Of a DNA stretch of 64,000 nt, positions 32,663-45,056 are shown piece by piece. Every line of letters begins with the position of its first letter. The first letter of the stretch is position 1. The stretch covers positions 3,348,001-3,412,000 of the forward strand of contig JAGVVL010000017.1 of the NCBI GenBank assembly GCA_018287875.1, read 5' to 3'. The notes beneath the pieces are model-generated. The model was given only the letters and a program-made list of their open reading frames with translations, did not search any database and was not told the origin of the DNA. Made by a program: the position numbers and the translations under genes. Source of the stretch: Nigrospora sphaerica. Taxonomy: Eukaryota > Ascomycota > Sordariomycetes > Amphisphaeriales > Apiosporaceae.

Positions 32663-34259
32663 TCACTCGCCCACGACACTGAGCCCCGAATCGCTGCGCT
32701 TCTGCAAGCGGGCGCGTGGCCTTTGTGGCGGCGGCTGTTGCTGGTACTGGTACCGCTGCTGCCGTAGGTCCGCCTCAGGCTCGAGAGCCGGGATGCCCGC
32801 GCCGCTGCCCGACGTACGTTTGAAAATATTGCCCAGCCGTTGTCTCGACGACAGCTTTTCGGCCGGCGGTTCTGTGGCCGCGTTCACTGAGTGCGCCGTA
32901 CCCGCCGGCCCCTCCTGTTGCGGTTGCTGCTGCCCTCCCGACGTTGTCGGCTGGTTCTGGAACTGGTCAAAGTCCTCGGGCTTGAAGAACTGCCTCCTTT
33001 CCATCTCATACCGCCCCGCGTCGATGGTCGCCTGGTTCTTCTCCATGATCTTGGGGTTTCCGCCCCCCACAGCCAGGTGCCTGTCCACCGACTGATTCAG
33101 CGTGCCGCGGAGCGTTTCGCCCGCACCCTACACAACACCCCAACTACGTTAGCCTTTCTGGTGCCTCTGGCATCACATAATAAAGAAAGGGCCAAGGGAG
33201 GGGATGACGCACGTGGATGCCAGCGGCCGCGGCCCGGATGTTCTCCAAGGTCGATTGGGACCGGCCCTGGGCGGCCCCAGTTTCGCCGGGCTGCTGGGGC
33301 GGTGGGCCTAGTTCCTCGGGCCGCTGGGTGCGCCCCGGGTACGAGTAGTTCTGGGCCGCCTGCGCCGTCTGCGCCAGCGAGTTACGCACTGCTCCCAGGA
33401 TCTGCGAGCCGGGCCTGTTAGTGTTGTTGGGCGGCGGCGTCGTGTTGGGATTATCATTGCTGCTACCACCCCCGTTGAGCGCCAGCGGTGGGACCACGGC
33501 TGTCCCCGCAATCTCAACAGATCGGCGTGCCATACTGCGCTCGGGGATCTCGGGCTTGGGCATCTCAGGCTCCCGATGCGGAATCACGCGTCTTCCCGGC
33601 GTTTCGATGCTCTTCCGACGCCCCGGTTCCGTCGCTGCGCTCATTGCTGGGCTCGTCGGCGAAGGTTCCGAGGCTCCAGGCAAGGCCGGTGGCACCGCCG
33701 GCGTCATATCCTCGCTTGGTGCGCTTGTGGGTTTTTGCGACGAGGTCGGGAGCTCGGCGGCATCGCTCCGCGGCTGCTCGACCGTCGTGGTGACGCCATT
33801 CGGTCCTGTGGTGGTGGTAGTTGTGGTGGTGGTAGTGGTGGTCGTCGTGACGGTCAGTCCGCTGTTGGGGTTCATATACGTCTCGCGCTTGATAGTCGGG
33901 CTCGTGTACGAATGGGGGCCGCCCTGCGCCGCTGGAGGCGCCGGCGACGGGTTGGGCGATGACGAGACCGCGGGGCTGCTCTGGCGCGCAACAGGCTGGG
34001 ATGGCGGGGCCAGCTGCTGCGACGGTCCGCCGTTGGGGCTCCGTGAGGCTTTCGACGAGCCCTCCTCGGTCGCCAGCGAGTTGCTGCCGTAGGCCGAGTC
34101 GTTCGGCTGGCCCAGGTCAGGGCGCGACGGGTCGGGCAGCTGGCCCGGATGGGGGGTGGCCGACGGTGGCAGCGGCGTCGCAACCTCGCTGCTCTTGCGC
34201 CTTTCCTTTAACGCCTTCCAGAGGGACCGCTTCTCCTTGGGCTGGACGGCCGTCGTCAT
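32663..34259 (-). CDS. Conserved-type hypothetical protein, largely disordered
   Basis: Two exons (34259-33213 and 33127-32663) with a clean GT-AG intron join in phase to 503 residues. I do not recognise the family. The start 'MTTAVQPKEKRSLWKALKER' is a short basic amphipathic segment. Most of the middle is Pro/Ser/Thr-rich, with an uninterrupted run of about 15 Thr near residue 140 encoded by ACC/ACT/ACG. Ordered-looking parts are 'SQILGAVRNSLAQTAQAAQN' and, across the splice join, 'TLENIRAAAAGIH' plus 'GAGETLRGTLNQSV', then 'EKNQATIDAGRYEMERR'. These suggest a conserved C-terminal helical module of about 80 residues. The tail is Gln/Arg-rich. There is no signal peptide or membrane segment. 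It is probably a cytosolic or nuclear adaptor or regulator, but the function is unknown. Confidence 0.7.
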
Positions 34260-36501
34260 GTTGGGGCGGGCTCGTTGTGGGATTCAGACAGGGCAAGGGG
34301 TGTCAGGGAGGCCTTCAATGGCTGTTATTCGGCGTTGTCCGCGCAGGCAAGCAAAAGGTCCCCGTTCACTGACAGTTCAATGCGTAGTAGGTGATGGTAT
34401 CTACAGCTTCTGGCTAGGAGATGGTTGCACATGATCTATCGTCCCATCCTCTCTCACCCCAAGCCCGTCATTTCTCCTTGGCCGAGTGGCCGTTTCCCCC
34501 AATGCCAATTACGCTGGTGGCGTAAAAGCGGTTCTCTTGCTCTTCTGGTTTCGCGCCCAGCAACTGCCGCTGCCGATCAATGAGGTCACTCACTCATGGC
34601 CCTGGTGGGAAAACTGCGGGGGCGATCGCCTTCTCCGTCTAGCCGGTCGCAGGGGCGGACAAGTTGCTGGTCATCGTCAGGCCATCTCTTTCAACGGCTG
34701 GAGGAGCACCCCGTGGGCGAAAGTGGCGCAGCAAGCAGATGGACCTGTAGGCCGATATCGATGATGTCTCCCTTACGCCTGCTGTGGCTTGTCTTGTTTG
34801 CTGCGAACAGACGAGCACCGAGGTGGTAATCCAGCCTGTGTTGAATACCCCACCATCAATGGCCGGATTCATGTAAGACACGGCAATGCCCATCCACCCC
34901 CTTCATCGACTTTCGTGTATGTGGTTGCGGAGCCGAGCGTTTTGGCGGCATTCCTGAGATGAACCAGCTCGACCGCTGCTATGCGGGTCGCGTCCGCTTG
35001 GAATTGTTTCGACCGCCCAGATCATCATTGAGTTCAAACGGTTTGGGCACCAGCGAGACCAGCCACGTTCGCGCTGGCGATCCCTACCGTCCACGGCCGG
35101 ACAGGCAGGGCAGGCTCGGCTACGGGCCGTAGGGCAGTGAGGACCCAAGCAAGTCTCGGTAAGTAAGCATGGGCTTCGGAGGCGGCCAGTCGACCGCTCA
35201 GAACCCGGGATCTGTGTACGACCTGCTACTGGTCTCGGCCCCTGCAAATCATCTTGTCGGGCCGGCCGATACATCTTCTACCTTTATGTGTCGTCCTACG
35301 AGAGGCTACGTCCAGCCCGTCAGCCATCATGCACACACGCGCCTGACATCGACAAAGGATCCAGAGGTGCATGAAGCATCACCAAATTATCGTGGTACCA
35401 TATGTACCCCCGCTTCCTTTTTGGGGCCAGGTGCGTACTCCTGGCTCCCTGGCCAGATCCCTTCACGCAACTGCATTGCCTGGAACCTTGAAGCACCACA
35501 AACACTAGACGGCTGTCGTCCGGTCTATGCGGTGCTCGACGAAGAAAGTTTTCATCCTAGGCGCCCCCTGGGGGTTGGCCAGCTGATTATTATTTCTTTT
35601 CTTCCCCGTCTTCGAGGCCCAGAAGACGCATACGGCAGCTGGTGGCGCCATTTAAGGGAACCTCGCAGCCAAGAGGCGTCAACTAGTCCCTGAGCTGCAC
35701 GAGGAGCAGCCAGGGCCTGTATGCCGCGGTACTGGAGGCTCCTGCAAGACCGTTCCGACCCTGAACATCCCAATTCATTGTTTGTTTTCGCCATTGCGGC
35801 CTCGAAGTGGCGCACCTGGCGACGTGGGCGACACAAACTGGACGCCTCTTCTGCAGCATCGGTGGGCGCACCACGGTGCTTTTCCAGCGCTTATGCAGGG
35901 ACCGGCATTCCCACCGCGCCCTCGAGCCTGGGCCTTTTCCAGAGGCCCCTCGCCCTCTATCACGGGTCGACGCCTTCGAGCGGCCCTAACGTGCCTTGCG
36001 CCATGCTGATGATGACGGCCCCGCTTTGTGCATGATGTCGTCCTTCACCTCCTGTTGGCTCACGAACGACAGTTGGAACGTGTCAAAGCGGCACCGACAC
36101 CCCCTCGCTGGCCTCGCTCCGCGGCTCGCCGGGCATCCAGACCTGCCCAGACCCATGGCAATCGCCTGAGTCTATCCTGAGCGACCGTCCCTCAGTGTCG
36201 GAACCGCAGTAACGCTCGAGTGCGGGCGACAGCATAGCAATACCGAGAGGGTGGGGAAGCTTTAGGTGTCGACACCGCAACCGCTCCAACTCCAGCAGAG
36301 AAGCTCACACTTCCCGTCCACTCTGGCTGGTGGTGGTTCTGCTACGCTTCATCAATGGGGAATAGCCGGTTGCACTAACATTGAGGCGGATAACGCCTCC
36401 CTTCCAGACGGGGCCATAACGAGCCTGCTCGCAAACCCACCCGGATGCAGTCGATGGCCTGCCGTCTGGAGAGTGATACTGTCAGCAATTGGGGTTGACT
36501 G

Positions 36502-36687
36502 CTAGCGCTTCAGCCATCTGCTCGCGTCGTCCGTTTTCTCCCAGTGGTGCAGAGAACGAGTGTTGACGATGCCGGCGTGCGCCCCGTCCGGCGACTCGGC
36601 GTCAGCATCTGGTGGCGGCTCAACCCCCAGTGCCATGCCAAGCGTCAGCTGTTGAGGCTGGTAACTCTTGACACCGATAGCAGCCAT
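36502..36687 (-). CDS. Possible small protein or isolated exon, unknown
   Basis: ATG frame of 61 codons with natural-looking composition and GC-ending codons. The frame continues upstream of the ATG for another ~17 codons, including a basic KKKRPRGFGKP segment, before a TGA. I recognise no family and see no partner exon. It may be a relic or a chance frame. Confidence 0.2.
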   Translation of the reverse strand: MAAIGVKSYQPQQLTLGMALGVEPPPDADAESPDGAHAGIVNTRSLHHWEKTDDASRWLKR

Positions 36688-37749
36688 CTTGGTGGGCTTG
36701 CCAAAGCCCCTTGGCCTTTTTTTTTTCTCTTCGGCAGCTCATGTTGTCCCTCGGCCGCTACCACTGCCTCTCAGCTGATCTCTTGGCCCTGCCCGTGCCG
36801 CCGCCATATTGGGCAATATTCCGAATGTGGGCCTCCGGAGGTCCGAGACACGCATCGGCATAACACGTCTTAGGGGTTTTTGCTTTGTCGTTCGGTGCAG
36901 AGACTGCGCTGTCACCTCTGCATCCCGGCATGGACTCGGGGCCGGATCAGGTCCCAAAGCAATGGAACGCCAGCCTGATGCTTTGACAGCCCCATCCAGG
37001 CACTTGAGCTTACGGGCTGACGGGGCGCATGTCACAGCGTACAACAGACTAGACGCACAAACCAGCCCTAGCCCTTTCTCTCCACGGCAACGGTGCAGTA
37101 TGGGCCTCCCGGTGGGATCGTAAAGCAAGGCCATCCATACGCAGCCGTAGACGGGCTTGTCAGCACCCAAACAAGTCTTGTCCAATCTCAACACCAGACG
37201 GGCTCGTAAGCTGCATAGTCAGCTGCATAATTCACGTCCACGTAGCGACCGTGGACCGACTACAAGACGCCCGGGGAGCCGAAAGCGGAAGAGCTGAAGC
37301 GACGCCGCCACGCCACTGGGCGCTCTCGGCTGCCTGCCAGCCCGCTTGCAGCCAATATTAGTATTTGCGGGATACGGCGCATGGGAGGCCAGCCGGCGCG
37401 GACATGTAGGTTTGGGCAAAACCGTCTCCCCGGGCCCTTGCCGGTTTCGGCCATGGGCAGTGCCATGAAGGGCTTCAGGCCGCGTCCCTAGGCGCTCTTT
37501 GTCGTGCCTGGCGGGGACAGCCACCAGAGCTCGGCCGCCAGCCGCCACAGATCTAACGGTTGGAGGAACCCGCGATACCACGATGGCCAGACACTGCAGG
37601 CTAACGCTAACACGGCACGGGCCCGGCGTCGTATCTGTTACTGGTCAGCATTCTAGCCTCTGGGCAGGATATTTTTGAACCGTCCCATAATGGGCGCAGC
37701 CTAGCACCCACCGTATGCCGATATCCTCGGGCGGGAGGGTCGAGGATGG

Positions 37750-37755
37750 TATAAG
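37750..37755 (+). promoter_or_regulatory. TATA-like element upstream of the peroxidase gene
   Basis: The sequence TATAAG lies 208 bp before the peroxidase ATG and is followed by a pyrimidine-rich leader. It is plausible as a core promoter element, but the distance implies a long 5' UTR. Confidence 0.35.
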
Positions 37756-37962
37756 AAGGACCATGTCTGCTCCCATCGTGGTCAGACTTGAACAGCACCC
37801 ATCGCACATCCTGACTTCGGATCACTTCCTCTCGGATTCTCCTTGATCGTTTTCCCCGGATCACTCGTTGCTTCCTTCACCGTTTCCTGCCAGTCTACTG
37901 GAGACGAGCTCGCCTTTCGGATCTAATAGTAATTTTCTCCCATACCCCCCCCTGATCACGAG

Positions 37963-39121
37963 ATGAAGCCTTCTACGATCTTGGCCGTCTGCGCGGCTTC
38001 GCAAGCGGCGGCCTACCCCGGCCTCGACAAGGTGATGGCGGAGATTCAGGCGCGCAACCCGGGTACTGAGGACCGGCTGGCGGACCTGATGGGCGACCTG
38101 CAGGGCCGTCTCACGGACGCGGGCAGGGCGATTCGGCAAACACTGGAGGGAGCCAGCGCGGAGTCGACCAAGAAAGGATACAACCCGCCCGGCAAGCTGG
38201 GGTCCAAGAAGTGCTCGCAAGACACGTGCTGCGCCATCTACTACGCAGCGCAGGACATGTCGGCCGCCTTCACGCAGGGGACCGACGGGCGGTCGTGCAA
38301 CTCGCTGGCGCGCGGCGCGATCCGGCTGGGCTTCCACGACGCCGCAACGTGGGACATGAACAGTCCCTACGGCGGCGCCGACGGCTCGCTGCTGCTGGCG
38401 CCCGAGGAGCTGCCGCGGCGCGAGAATAGCGGGCTGCAGGCCATCGCGGACCAAACGCGGGCCTGGTACGACAAGTACCAGGGCTTTGGCGTCGGCATGG
38501 CGGACCTGATCCAGCTGGGGGCCAACGTGGCGACAGTGTCGTGCCCGGGCGGGCCGCGCATCCAGACGTACGTGGGCCGGCAGGACAACTCGCGCGCGGG
38601 GCCGACGGGCATGCTGCCGTCGCCCTTCCAGGGGGCCGACGCGCTGGTCGCCCTGTTCCAGGCCAAGACCTTCAGGGCCTCGGAGCTCATCGCCCTCATG
38701 GGCTCCCACTCGGTGTCGCAGCAGTTCTTCGTCGACCGGAGCCGCGCCGGCGCCTCGCAGGACACGTCGCCGGGCCGCATGGACGTGCGCTACTACAGCG
38801 AGACGCTGACCAACGACAACCGCTCCTCCGTCCTCGTCTTCCCCAGCGACCGCAACCTCGCCCTCGACAACGGCACGCGCGGCACCTGGAACCGCTTCCG
38901 CATCGACCAGGCTGGTTGGGCCAGGGTACGTGGCTCCCTCCCTGTCCTTTCTCGCGCGCACTCCGTCTCCTCCCTCCCATTCCTGACCAAACACGCCATG
39001 GCTAACGCACTTCGTATAGGCTTACGCGTCGGCCTACTTCCGCATGAGCATGCTCGGCGTCGGCAACAAGAACGACCTGACCGACTGCACCCAAGTCCTG
39101 CCGCCCGCCCGGCGTCTCTAG
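37963..39121 (+). CDS. Secreted class II heme peroxidase (ascomycete ligninase-like)
   Basis: Two exons (37963-38925 and 39020-39121) join in phase to 354 residues. Residues 1-17 are a signal peptide (MKPSTILAVCAASQAAA). The fungal class II fold (PF00141 type) is shown by the distal site 'AIRLGFHDAATW' (Arg121, His125), the Ca2+/structural loop 'GGADGSLLL', 'VGMADLIQLGANVATVSCPG', and the proximal heme-ligand site 'LMGSHSVSQQF' (His249). The second exon supplies the conserved helix 'AYASAYFRMSMLGV' and the terminal Cys region. The N-terminal 80 residues form an extension before the first cysteines (KKCSQDTCC). Such enzymes use H2O2 to oxidise phenolics or other reductants outside the cell. 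I cannot tell whether the surface Trp or Mn site of true ligninases is present. Retaining the intron would shift the reading into unrelated downstream sequence, so the splice is required. Confidence 0.9.
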
Positions 39122-39718
39122 TGGTTGGATGTGGGGAAGACCGCATTCCCTGTTTCTCGGGCACCTCGGCTGTTAGCTGAGTTGTTAGGCTGTTTTCTTT
39201 TATGGGCCAGAGGCAGTATTAGAGTTTTTCGGGCTTGGGGTTTGCTGGAGTTCCCGGGTTGCGCTTTGATCTGGGGTTTTCTTGGCCTCCTTTACATCAC
39301 GATTTACTGGAAAGAGAGGGACAGAAATAGAGAGGGAGGTAGGGAGGGAGACGTGGAGTCTTGTACGGGTTATGGTTGTGCTTTCGGCCCGTGTTCGTTT
39401 CATCGGCTCCGCGCGAACCACGGGGGCTCTGTTTTTGGGTCGGGCGTTCTCGGGACTTGGTGTTTAGGCGGGGAAATGGAGAGCGGAGTCGGGGTAGCAC
39501 TGCATCCAGTTCTGTACTCGCTAATTCATAATACCCAAGTGCTACTACCTGGCACCGGCATTTACAGGCTGTCACAGCCGCATCACGTAAGCCCCTGTCC
39601 CACCCGAGTTCTACTGTGTATACAAGGGACCCCGGAAATATTCATAACTTCTTCAGCTGGCCCGCCCATTTTCCCTCCCACCCGAGGCCCTTCCCCCTCC
39701 CTTTGGCGCGAGGCCCAT
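39122..39718. other. Convergent intergenic region
   Basis: About 600 bp between the peroxidase (+) and the PhyH-like gene (-) stop codons. It presumably holds both 3' UTRs. No gene seen. Confidence 0.5.
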
Positions 39719-41164
39719 TTAGGGTTCCTGGTCGAAATCGTAGCTGTTGCCGAAGCCGCGGTCGAGGTAAGAGGCGAGGGCCTCGTCGCGGGAGAGCCAG
39801 TCGACGGGGACGTCGAGGCGGGCGTCGACGCCGGCGTCGCGCAGCAGCGGGGCGACGTCGTCGGCGAGGGCGAGGCGCATGCGGTTGCGGTACCAGGGGG
39901 CAAAGTGGATCATGGCGAGCATGACGCGGACGGCGTCGGCCGTCGTGTTGGGCATGCCGGCGTGCCAGAGGCGGAGGTCGCGGACGACGAGGGCGCCGCG
40001 CGGCACCGCCGGCTGCACGGGCGGCCGGACGGCGCGGCGCGCCGCGAGGGCGCCCGCGGATATCCGGCCCGACGCGCGCTCGCCGTGCGCGCCCTCCTGC
40101 ACCTCGGCCGGGTCCGCGCCGACGTGGCGCGCGTCGTGCGTGCCGAGCCACAGCTCCGTCGCGCCGTTGGCCGTTGTCATGTCCACCAGCGGCACGTTGA
40201 CGACGAGCGCGAACGCGTGCGCCGGGTGCGCAAAGTCGGCGTCCGTGTGCACCGGCTGCCGCTGCGCCGCCGCCGCCGCCGCCGGCATCGCCGCGTTGGC
40301 CGAGTTGAAGGTCCACCGCGGCCGCGGCCCCAGCACGCCCGACGTGATTTGCGTCGCAATCGGGTCTGTGAAGGAAGGGGGCGGAGGCGCGCCCAGGGGG
40401 CGCCCGGCGAGTCAGTCTTTTTAATTCCTTTATTTATTTTCTTCGTGTTTTTCTCTTTTGCAAAAAACTCCCCTGCACTTGCGGCTCGTGAGGAAATTGG
40501 TAGGCCCCCCACTCGACCGGACCATCGGTACTTGCCAGGGTCCATTCGGCCGAGGGAAGGGAAGAAAAGAAAAAGAGGAGGGGCCCGCCCATGGCAAGTT
40601 CCGTCATCATTCCAAAAGGCCCAGGGCGGGGCGGAAGAGAAGGTCTGGGAAGGAGAAGAAGGAGAAGAAGAAGAAGAAGAAGAAGAAGAAGAAGAAGAAG
40701 AAGAAGAAGAAGAAGAAGAAGAAGAAGAAGAAGAAGGAAGGATGCAGTGTTTACTAACTGGCAAAGACGGCGGGACTGAAAAAGTCGGCCACGGGGGGCG
40801 CATCGAGCTGCAGGTTGCCCTGGTTGTAGTTGTAGGGGCCCTTGTCGCCGCGGGCCTGGAGGAGGCGCGCGTCAGCCACCATGCGCGCGTTGAGCCGGTC
40901 CAGCGGGCCCGTCGGTACGACGCCCTCGACGACGACGAGCCCGTCGTCGTGCAGCGCCCGCACCGCCGCCTCGAGGTGCCGGGCCGACAGCGCCTGCGCC
41001 GCCACTTCGCCCGCCGTCGGCCGGATCACCGTCGGCCCGTCCGCCAACGCCGCCGCTGCGTAGGCCCGTCGCGCGCTGACGGCGTGGGGCCCGCGCCCCG
41101 TCGGCGGCCGCGCTGCGAGCGTCCGCCGTCCGAGGGTGCGCGCGAGTTTCGTGGAGAGTGCCAT
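39719..41164 (-). CDS. Phytanoyl-CoA dioxygenase (PhyH) family protein
   Basis: Two exons (41164-40759 and 40365-39719) join in phase to 350 residues, normal for the family. It is a 2-oxoglutarate/Fe(II) oxygenase. The iron-binding facial triad reads as HxD in 'QPVHTDADFAH' (His175, Asp177) and the distal His in 'LRLWHAGMPN' (His270), with a 2-oxoglutarate-binding Arg shortly after ('DAVRVMLAMIHF'). The N-terminal ~35 residues are Arg/Ala-rich without acidic residues (MALSTKLARTLGRRTLAARP) and look like a mitochondrial presequence. Residues 60-110 carry the family's N-terminal part ('AAVRALHDDGLVVVEGVVPT', 'DRLNARMVADARLL'). The substrate is unknown; fungal members act on acyl-CoAs or on secondary metabolites, and there is no biosynthetic cluster here. 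The 393-bp intron contains a long (GAA)n repeat. Confidence 0.88.
40663..40736. repeat. (GAA)n/(TTC)n microsatellite in the PhyH intron
   Basis: About 24 pure triplets on the plus strand, within the 40366-40758 intron. On the transcribed strand it is a TTC tract, so it adds a polypyrimidine run just downstream of the 5' splice site. Confidence 0.95.
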
Positions 41165-44100
41165 GGTTCTAACTTCGTCTTGGGGGGGGTTTAGATGTCG
41201 TTATCACTATCATGCCCCGGAACCTGTATTCGGGCCTTCGGTCGCCCTTTTATAACCCCTCGATGCCCGCCACTATGTCATGTAACCTGCCGGAGCCGTC
41301 GTGAGACTCGAGACTTGAAAGCATCACGTTGGTCGGCATCACAGGCGGAGTTGCCGATAAGGGTTTAGTGTCCCAATCCCGCGAATCTAAAGCCAGTTCT
41401 TCACAGCGTACGGCGGCGGCGGAGTCATCGCCCCGATGGCGGGGATGCCGTTTCGAGCCACTGCTGTTCCAAGGGACCGACATATCAACGGTGTCTTCCG
41501 ATGACCACCCGCGTGCACCCTTATGGAAGTGGTGATGCCCAGGGGAGTGAAGCCACATGTAGGGTGAGGCTGGAGCATACTAGTAGTACCTATTGAAAGA
41601 ACTACCTCTGTGGCTGATGAGAATGTGGCCTATGATAAGAACCGGCGTTGCACCGGCTCGTATCCAAGTTTAGAGATACCTGCCAAGCATGGCGTTCCCC
41701 GCAGTTGTTGCAACAGAGATTGTGTTGTATGCAGGTACCAAAATTACCTCGGGCCTCGAGAAATAACAGACGGAAGCACGGCCTGTGGCGGATAGGGCCA
41801 AAACGTGACGGAAACTCCAACATTGCGCTGCTATTCTTAGCGGTCGCATACTGCTACGAATCTCGAGTGTCGTCGGTTGACTTTGCGCATATTTCCTGAG
41901 AGGGGATGAGACGGCCGCGAAGGTCGGCTACGGGCGTGGGCTGTCCGTCAGCCAGGCCAAGATGCTGCTGTACCACCAAGGTGAGTTTTGCGGGGCTACA
42001 TACACGGGGACGCGGCCCAGTCTCCCCGGCGGCTGGGGGGCTGTTTCGGCCCAGGATCGGCGACTCGTAGTAGTTATTCAACCCCAGCGAGAGGGCCGGA
42101 GCGGCGGAAGGGCAAAGCCGGGGCTGCGTATACCTTCGCCGTTCGGCGGCTCTGTGGCTGGAACGAGACTAGGGAGCGGTGCCAAACACATCACCTACTA
42201 TATGCCTCTAGTTCTGTTGGACGTAGAGTGTCCAGACCCTCCCTCCCTGCTGCTGCGGGTGTGGGCGTCCACCCCCCCCCCCGGGAAAGACGGAATCGCC
42301 AAAATTCGCTCACAGCTCGGCGGCGGTGCCAGAGGTGGCCTAGATGTTTCTTGGCGAGACGCGCTCTATTTGTTGTGCCCCTATGTGAGCAGGGAAGCTT
42401 GGGGGCCACGAAACTAACCCAGAGTTGAAGAGGGAGGGGGGATCCACTGTGGATTCTGGGAGGAGGTACACACGTACGCCATAGGCAGGTAGGATTTCCC
42501 CTCGATAAACACTCTGATCGCAGCTCGGAAAGACACCGGGTGGAAGGCAGGGGTGACGGCCGTCGGGCTACGGGCCAGTAGAAGCCGTGATCCGCGGTAG
42601 CTGAAGGAAGAGGTTGGGTCCTCCTGTAGTGTCGGCCGAGCAGGGCCGGACGAGTGACGGATCGCTGGCAGAAGGCTGGGCAGCGCCGGACCGGTCGGAC
42701 GAGAGAAGGGCACTCGTACGAAACAAATGGGTAACGGACGGCGGCCTGGAGTAACCCGGATGGTACTGGTGCGGGCCTTTTTCAGCTCCGGATCGGGGCA
42801 AGGGGGGAGGGTGAACGCTGCCCCGTATGGAGTACTGGACGCCCTTTCTGCGTGAGATTGGAGGATCGGCGGTCGGCCACAGGGGCATCCGTGAGTAACC
42901 GTGAGCCCGAGGGACCTTGGCCGCCACGCTCGTGGGTGAACGGCTTCGGGACCTCACCGCGTTGGCTGCCGAAATGGAGACGCTCCTCGAGCCGCCGGCG
43001 TCGCGCTTGTCGAGATCGTATCGTGCGGGAGCGCACCACCGGGTCCCTGGCAGCGCCTGGAAGGGGGTCGGTACTCTGGAGATACAGGGAAATTGGGAAG
43101 TTAGCGTCGATAGGTGCCGACCGAGCATATTGGCCTCCCCGATTGCTACCGTCTAGCGCCGCGCCGGCGCCGTACCAATGTACGGCTCGAATGACATTCC
43201 GGGCCTAATGCTGCAAGGGCGAGCACGCGTGGAAAGTAACCGGCCAAATGTCGGGATTTTGAACGGTGACGGTGACGGTGGGCGATGGGCGATGAGGCGG
43301 CTCCGTCCAAATCAAATCAAGCCATCCAGCCCCTCGTACGACCTACAGGGCCTAGTTGAGCCCGGCAGAGCGCCCGGCAGCGCCCAGGCGAGCCATCGGA
43401 GGCCAGTATAGATCAGTAGCGGCCAGTGGGGTGCAGCAGAGAGCGCAGCAGAGAGCCCTGCCCAGCGAAGCCCCGGCGTCCCTTCACCACTTGGGCCACG
43501 GCCTAGAGTGCCTGGCGACCAAGAAACTAATAAGCACCTAGCAGGCCGCGAGGGAACGACCCTAGGTATAGTCAATCGCTGGTCGCTGGTAGCAGCAACG
43601 GGAAGGACTCCTCTCCTGGTTGCCTAACGTGGAAGGTCACTTGCGGGCGGGGGAAAGTGGGAGGGTTTGATTGGCGTTATTTTTATCAATTTCAGCCGCC
43701 GGTCAATTGCAGGGTCTTTCGCTCTTAACCAAGCTCAAGCCGGGTCTCGTCACGATTGGGCGCCTCAATGTCTTGCGGCCCACTGGCACTGGCACCAAAT
43801 TCGCTGCAGGCCGTACACGGTTAGTCTTTTGCGGTCCATAGCCCGCCCACGGCTCGACTAGCGGCCTGTTTCAGGTACCGGCGAGATTGCCATTTGCCCG
43901 ACTCCTTCCTTCCCCAGCGCTGAGACTGCGAGGGCTTCGCCATCGGGAAAGAATTTTGGGGGGAGACCTGCGCATGGCTGACCCGGCGGAATGAACGGAA
44001 GCGGGCGGGGATGGACGGAAGAGGTGGACAGACGGTCGGCGTAAGAGGAGCCCGTATGGATCTGTTCGTGGGACGAGTGTAGGAATGCGATTCCACTTTC

Positions 44101-44979
44101 AGCCTTCCACAATCTGCCATGGCACTCGGGACTTGGGCCGGTGCGGAAGGGGCAATGCCATGTTGCAACCCAGGTCGCTCGGAAGGCCTTCACGGTCGTG
44201 ACGGGGTCACCATGCGCCCTCCCAGAGCCCCCTTGTGCCCCGAAAGGGCCTGCTTCCCATGTGCCTGGCTCACAGGCAGGCCCTCTCTGTTCCCGGCAGG
44301 CCTTGCATCCGGGGTCAGCACGGGGCACTCAGCCGATCGCGAAGAGGACACGGCACAGACGGAAGCAACACGAGAGATGGAGACAGGGCCGCGAGGTCAC
44401 GTCACGGCTTCCCCCGTCGGACACCCAAGTGCAGAAGTGCCTGCCGGGCCACCGGCGACTGAGGCAGACTGACGCAAACTGACAGGTGCTGACAGCCCTT
44501 TACGAGTCATTGGGCCCTCACGCGAACAAACTGGGGCCTCATGGGGGCCGCATCGGAGGGGCTCCTAACTTGCGACTACCCTAGCGAGTTAGCCAGCTTC
44601 GACGACGGGGCCCAGAAGTCAGCGACATCGTCAACTCCCCGGCGAATTGGCACACTATCCTCAACTCGGCTGTCCCCGCTATGCGGATCGACCTGTAGCG
44701 CGTCCTAGGGCTGCCACCATCTCCCTAGGTTTGGCGATCACAACGAGGTAGTGTCGAGGGCAGGGGAGGGAGATAGAACAGAGTGGGTGCCCTTCGGGGA
44801 CAGGGCGGGCATGCCTTGGAAGGGCGGTATATGATAAACCACCGGGCCGTCACCTGCTTTGGCACAGGGGTCGAATTCGTTGTGTCCTGTGCCTTGCCGT
44901 ATCGTCCGTCCTCGGGTTCGACAGGTTCGCGCGCGCAGGGAAACATACCCGACAACGCCGACGACGACGACGACGACGC

Positions 44980-45010
<31 letters not shown>

Positions 45011-45056
45011 AACGACAACGACCGCCGCCACCGCCACGTAGAGTACGGGATTCACC
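41165..45056. other. Long gene-poor spacer
   Basis: About 3.9 kb between divergent genes. Open frames of 100-186 codons exist on both strands (for example minus 42568-43128), but they have no motif, run through mixed composition and overlap other equally long frames. I call no gene. 44960-45040 is a GAC/GCC/ACC trinucleotide-rich leader just before the CFEM receptor start. Confidence 0.45.

Larger units (their letters stand above)
34260..37962. other. Long gene-poor spacer; one possible small frame
   Basis: About 3.7 kb between divergent genes. Most open frames are short and featureless. The best candidate is a 61-residue ATG frame at 36502-36687 on the minus strand (contains KSYQPQQLTLGMALG and HHWEKTDDASRWLKR), preceded in frame by a Lys/Arg cluster. 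It is listed separately as tentative. The peroxidase promoter occupies the right end. Confidence 0.4.

Noticed and set aside
37861..38994. 377-codon minus-strand frame opposite the peroxidase
   Set aside because: Antisense shadow; the plus strand has the complete heme-peroxidase motifs and a signal peptide.
39125..41194. 689-codon plus-strand open frame
   Set aside because: It runs across the peroxidase end, the spacer and the antisense of the PhyH-like gene, and includes a poly-Glu run from the GAA repeat. The PhyH motifs on the other strand explain the sequence.
42568..43128. 186-codon minus-strand frame
   Set aside because: Arg/Ser/Pro-rich with no motif, overlapped by similar-length frames on both strands.
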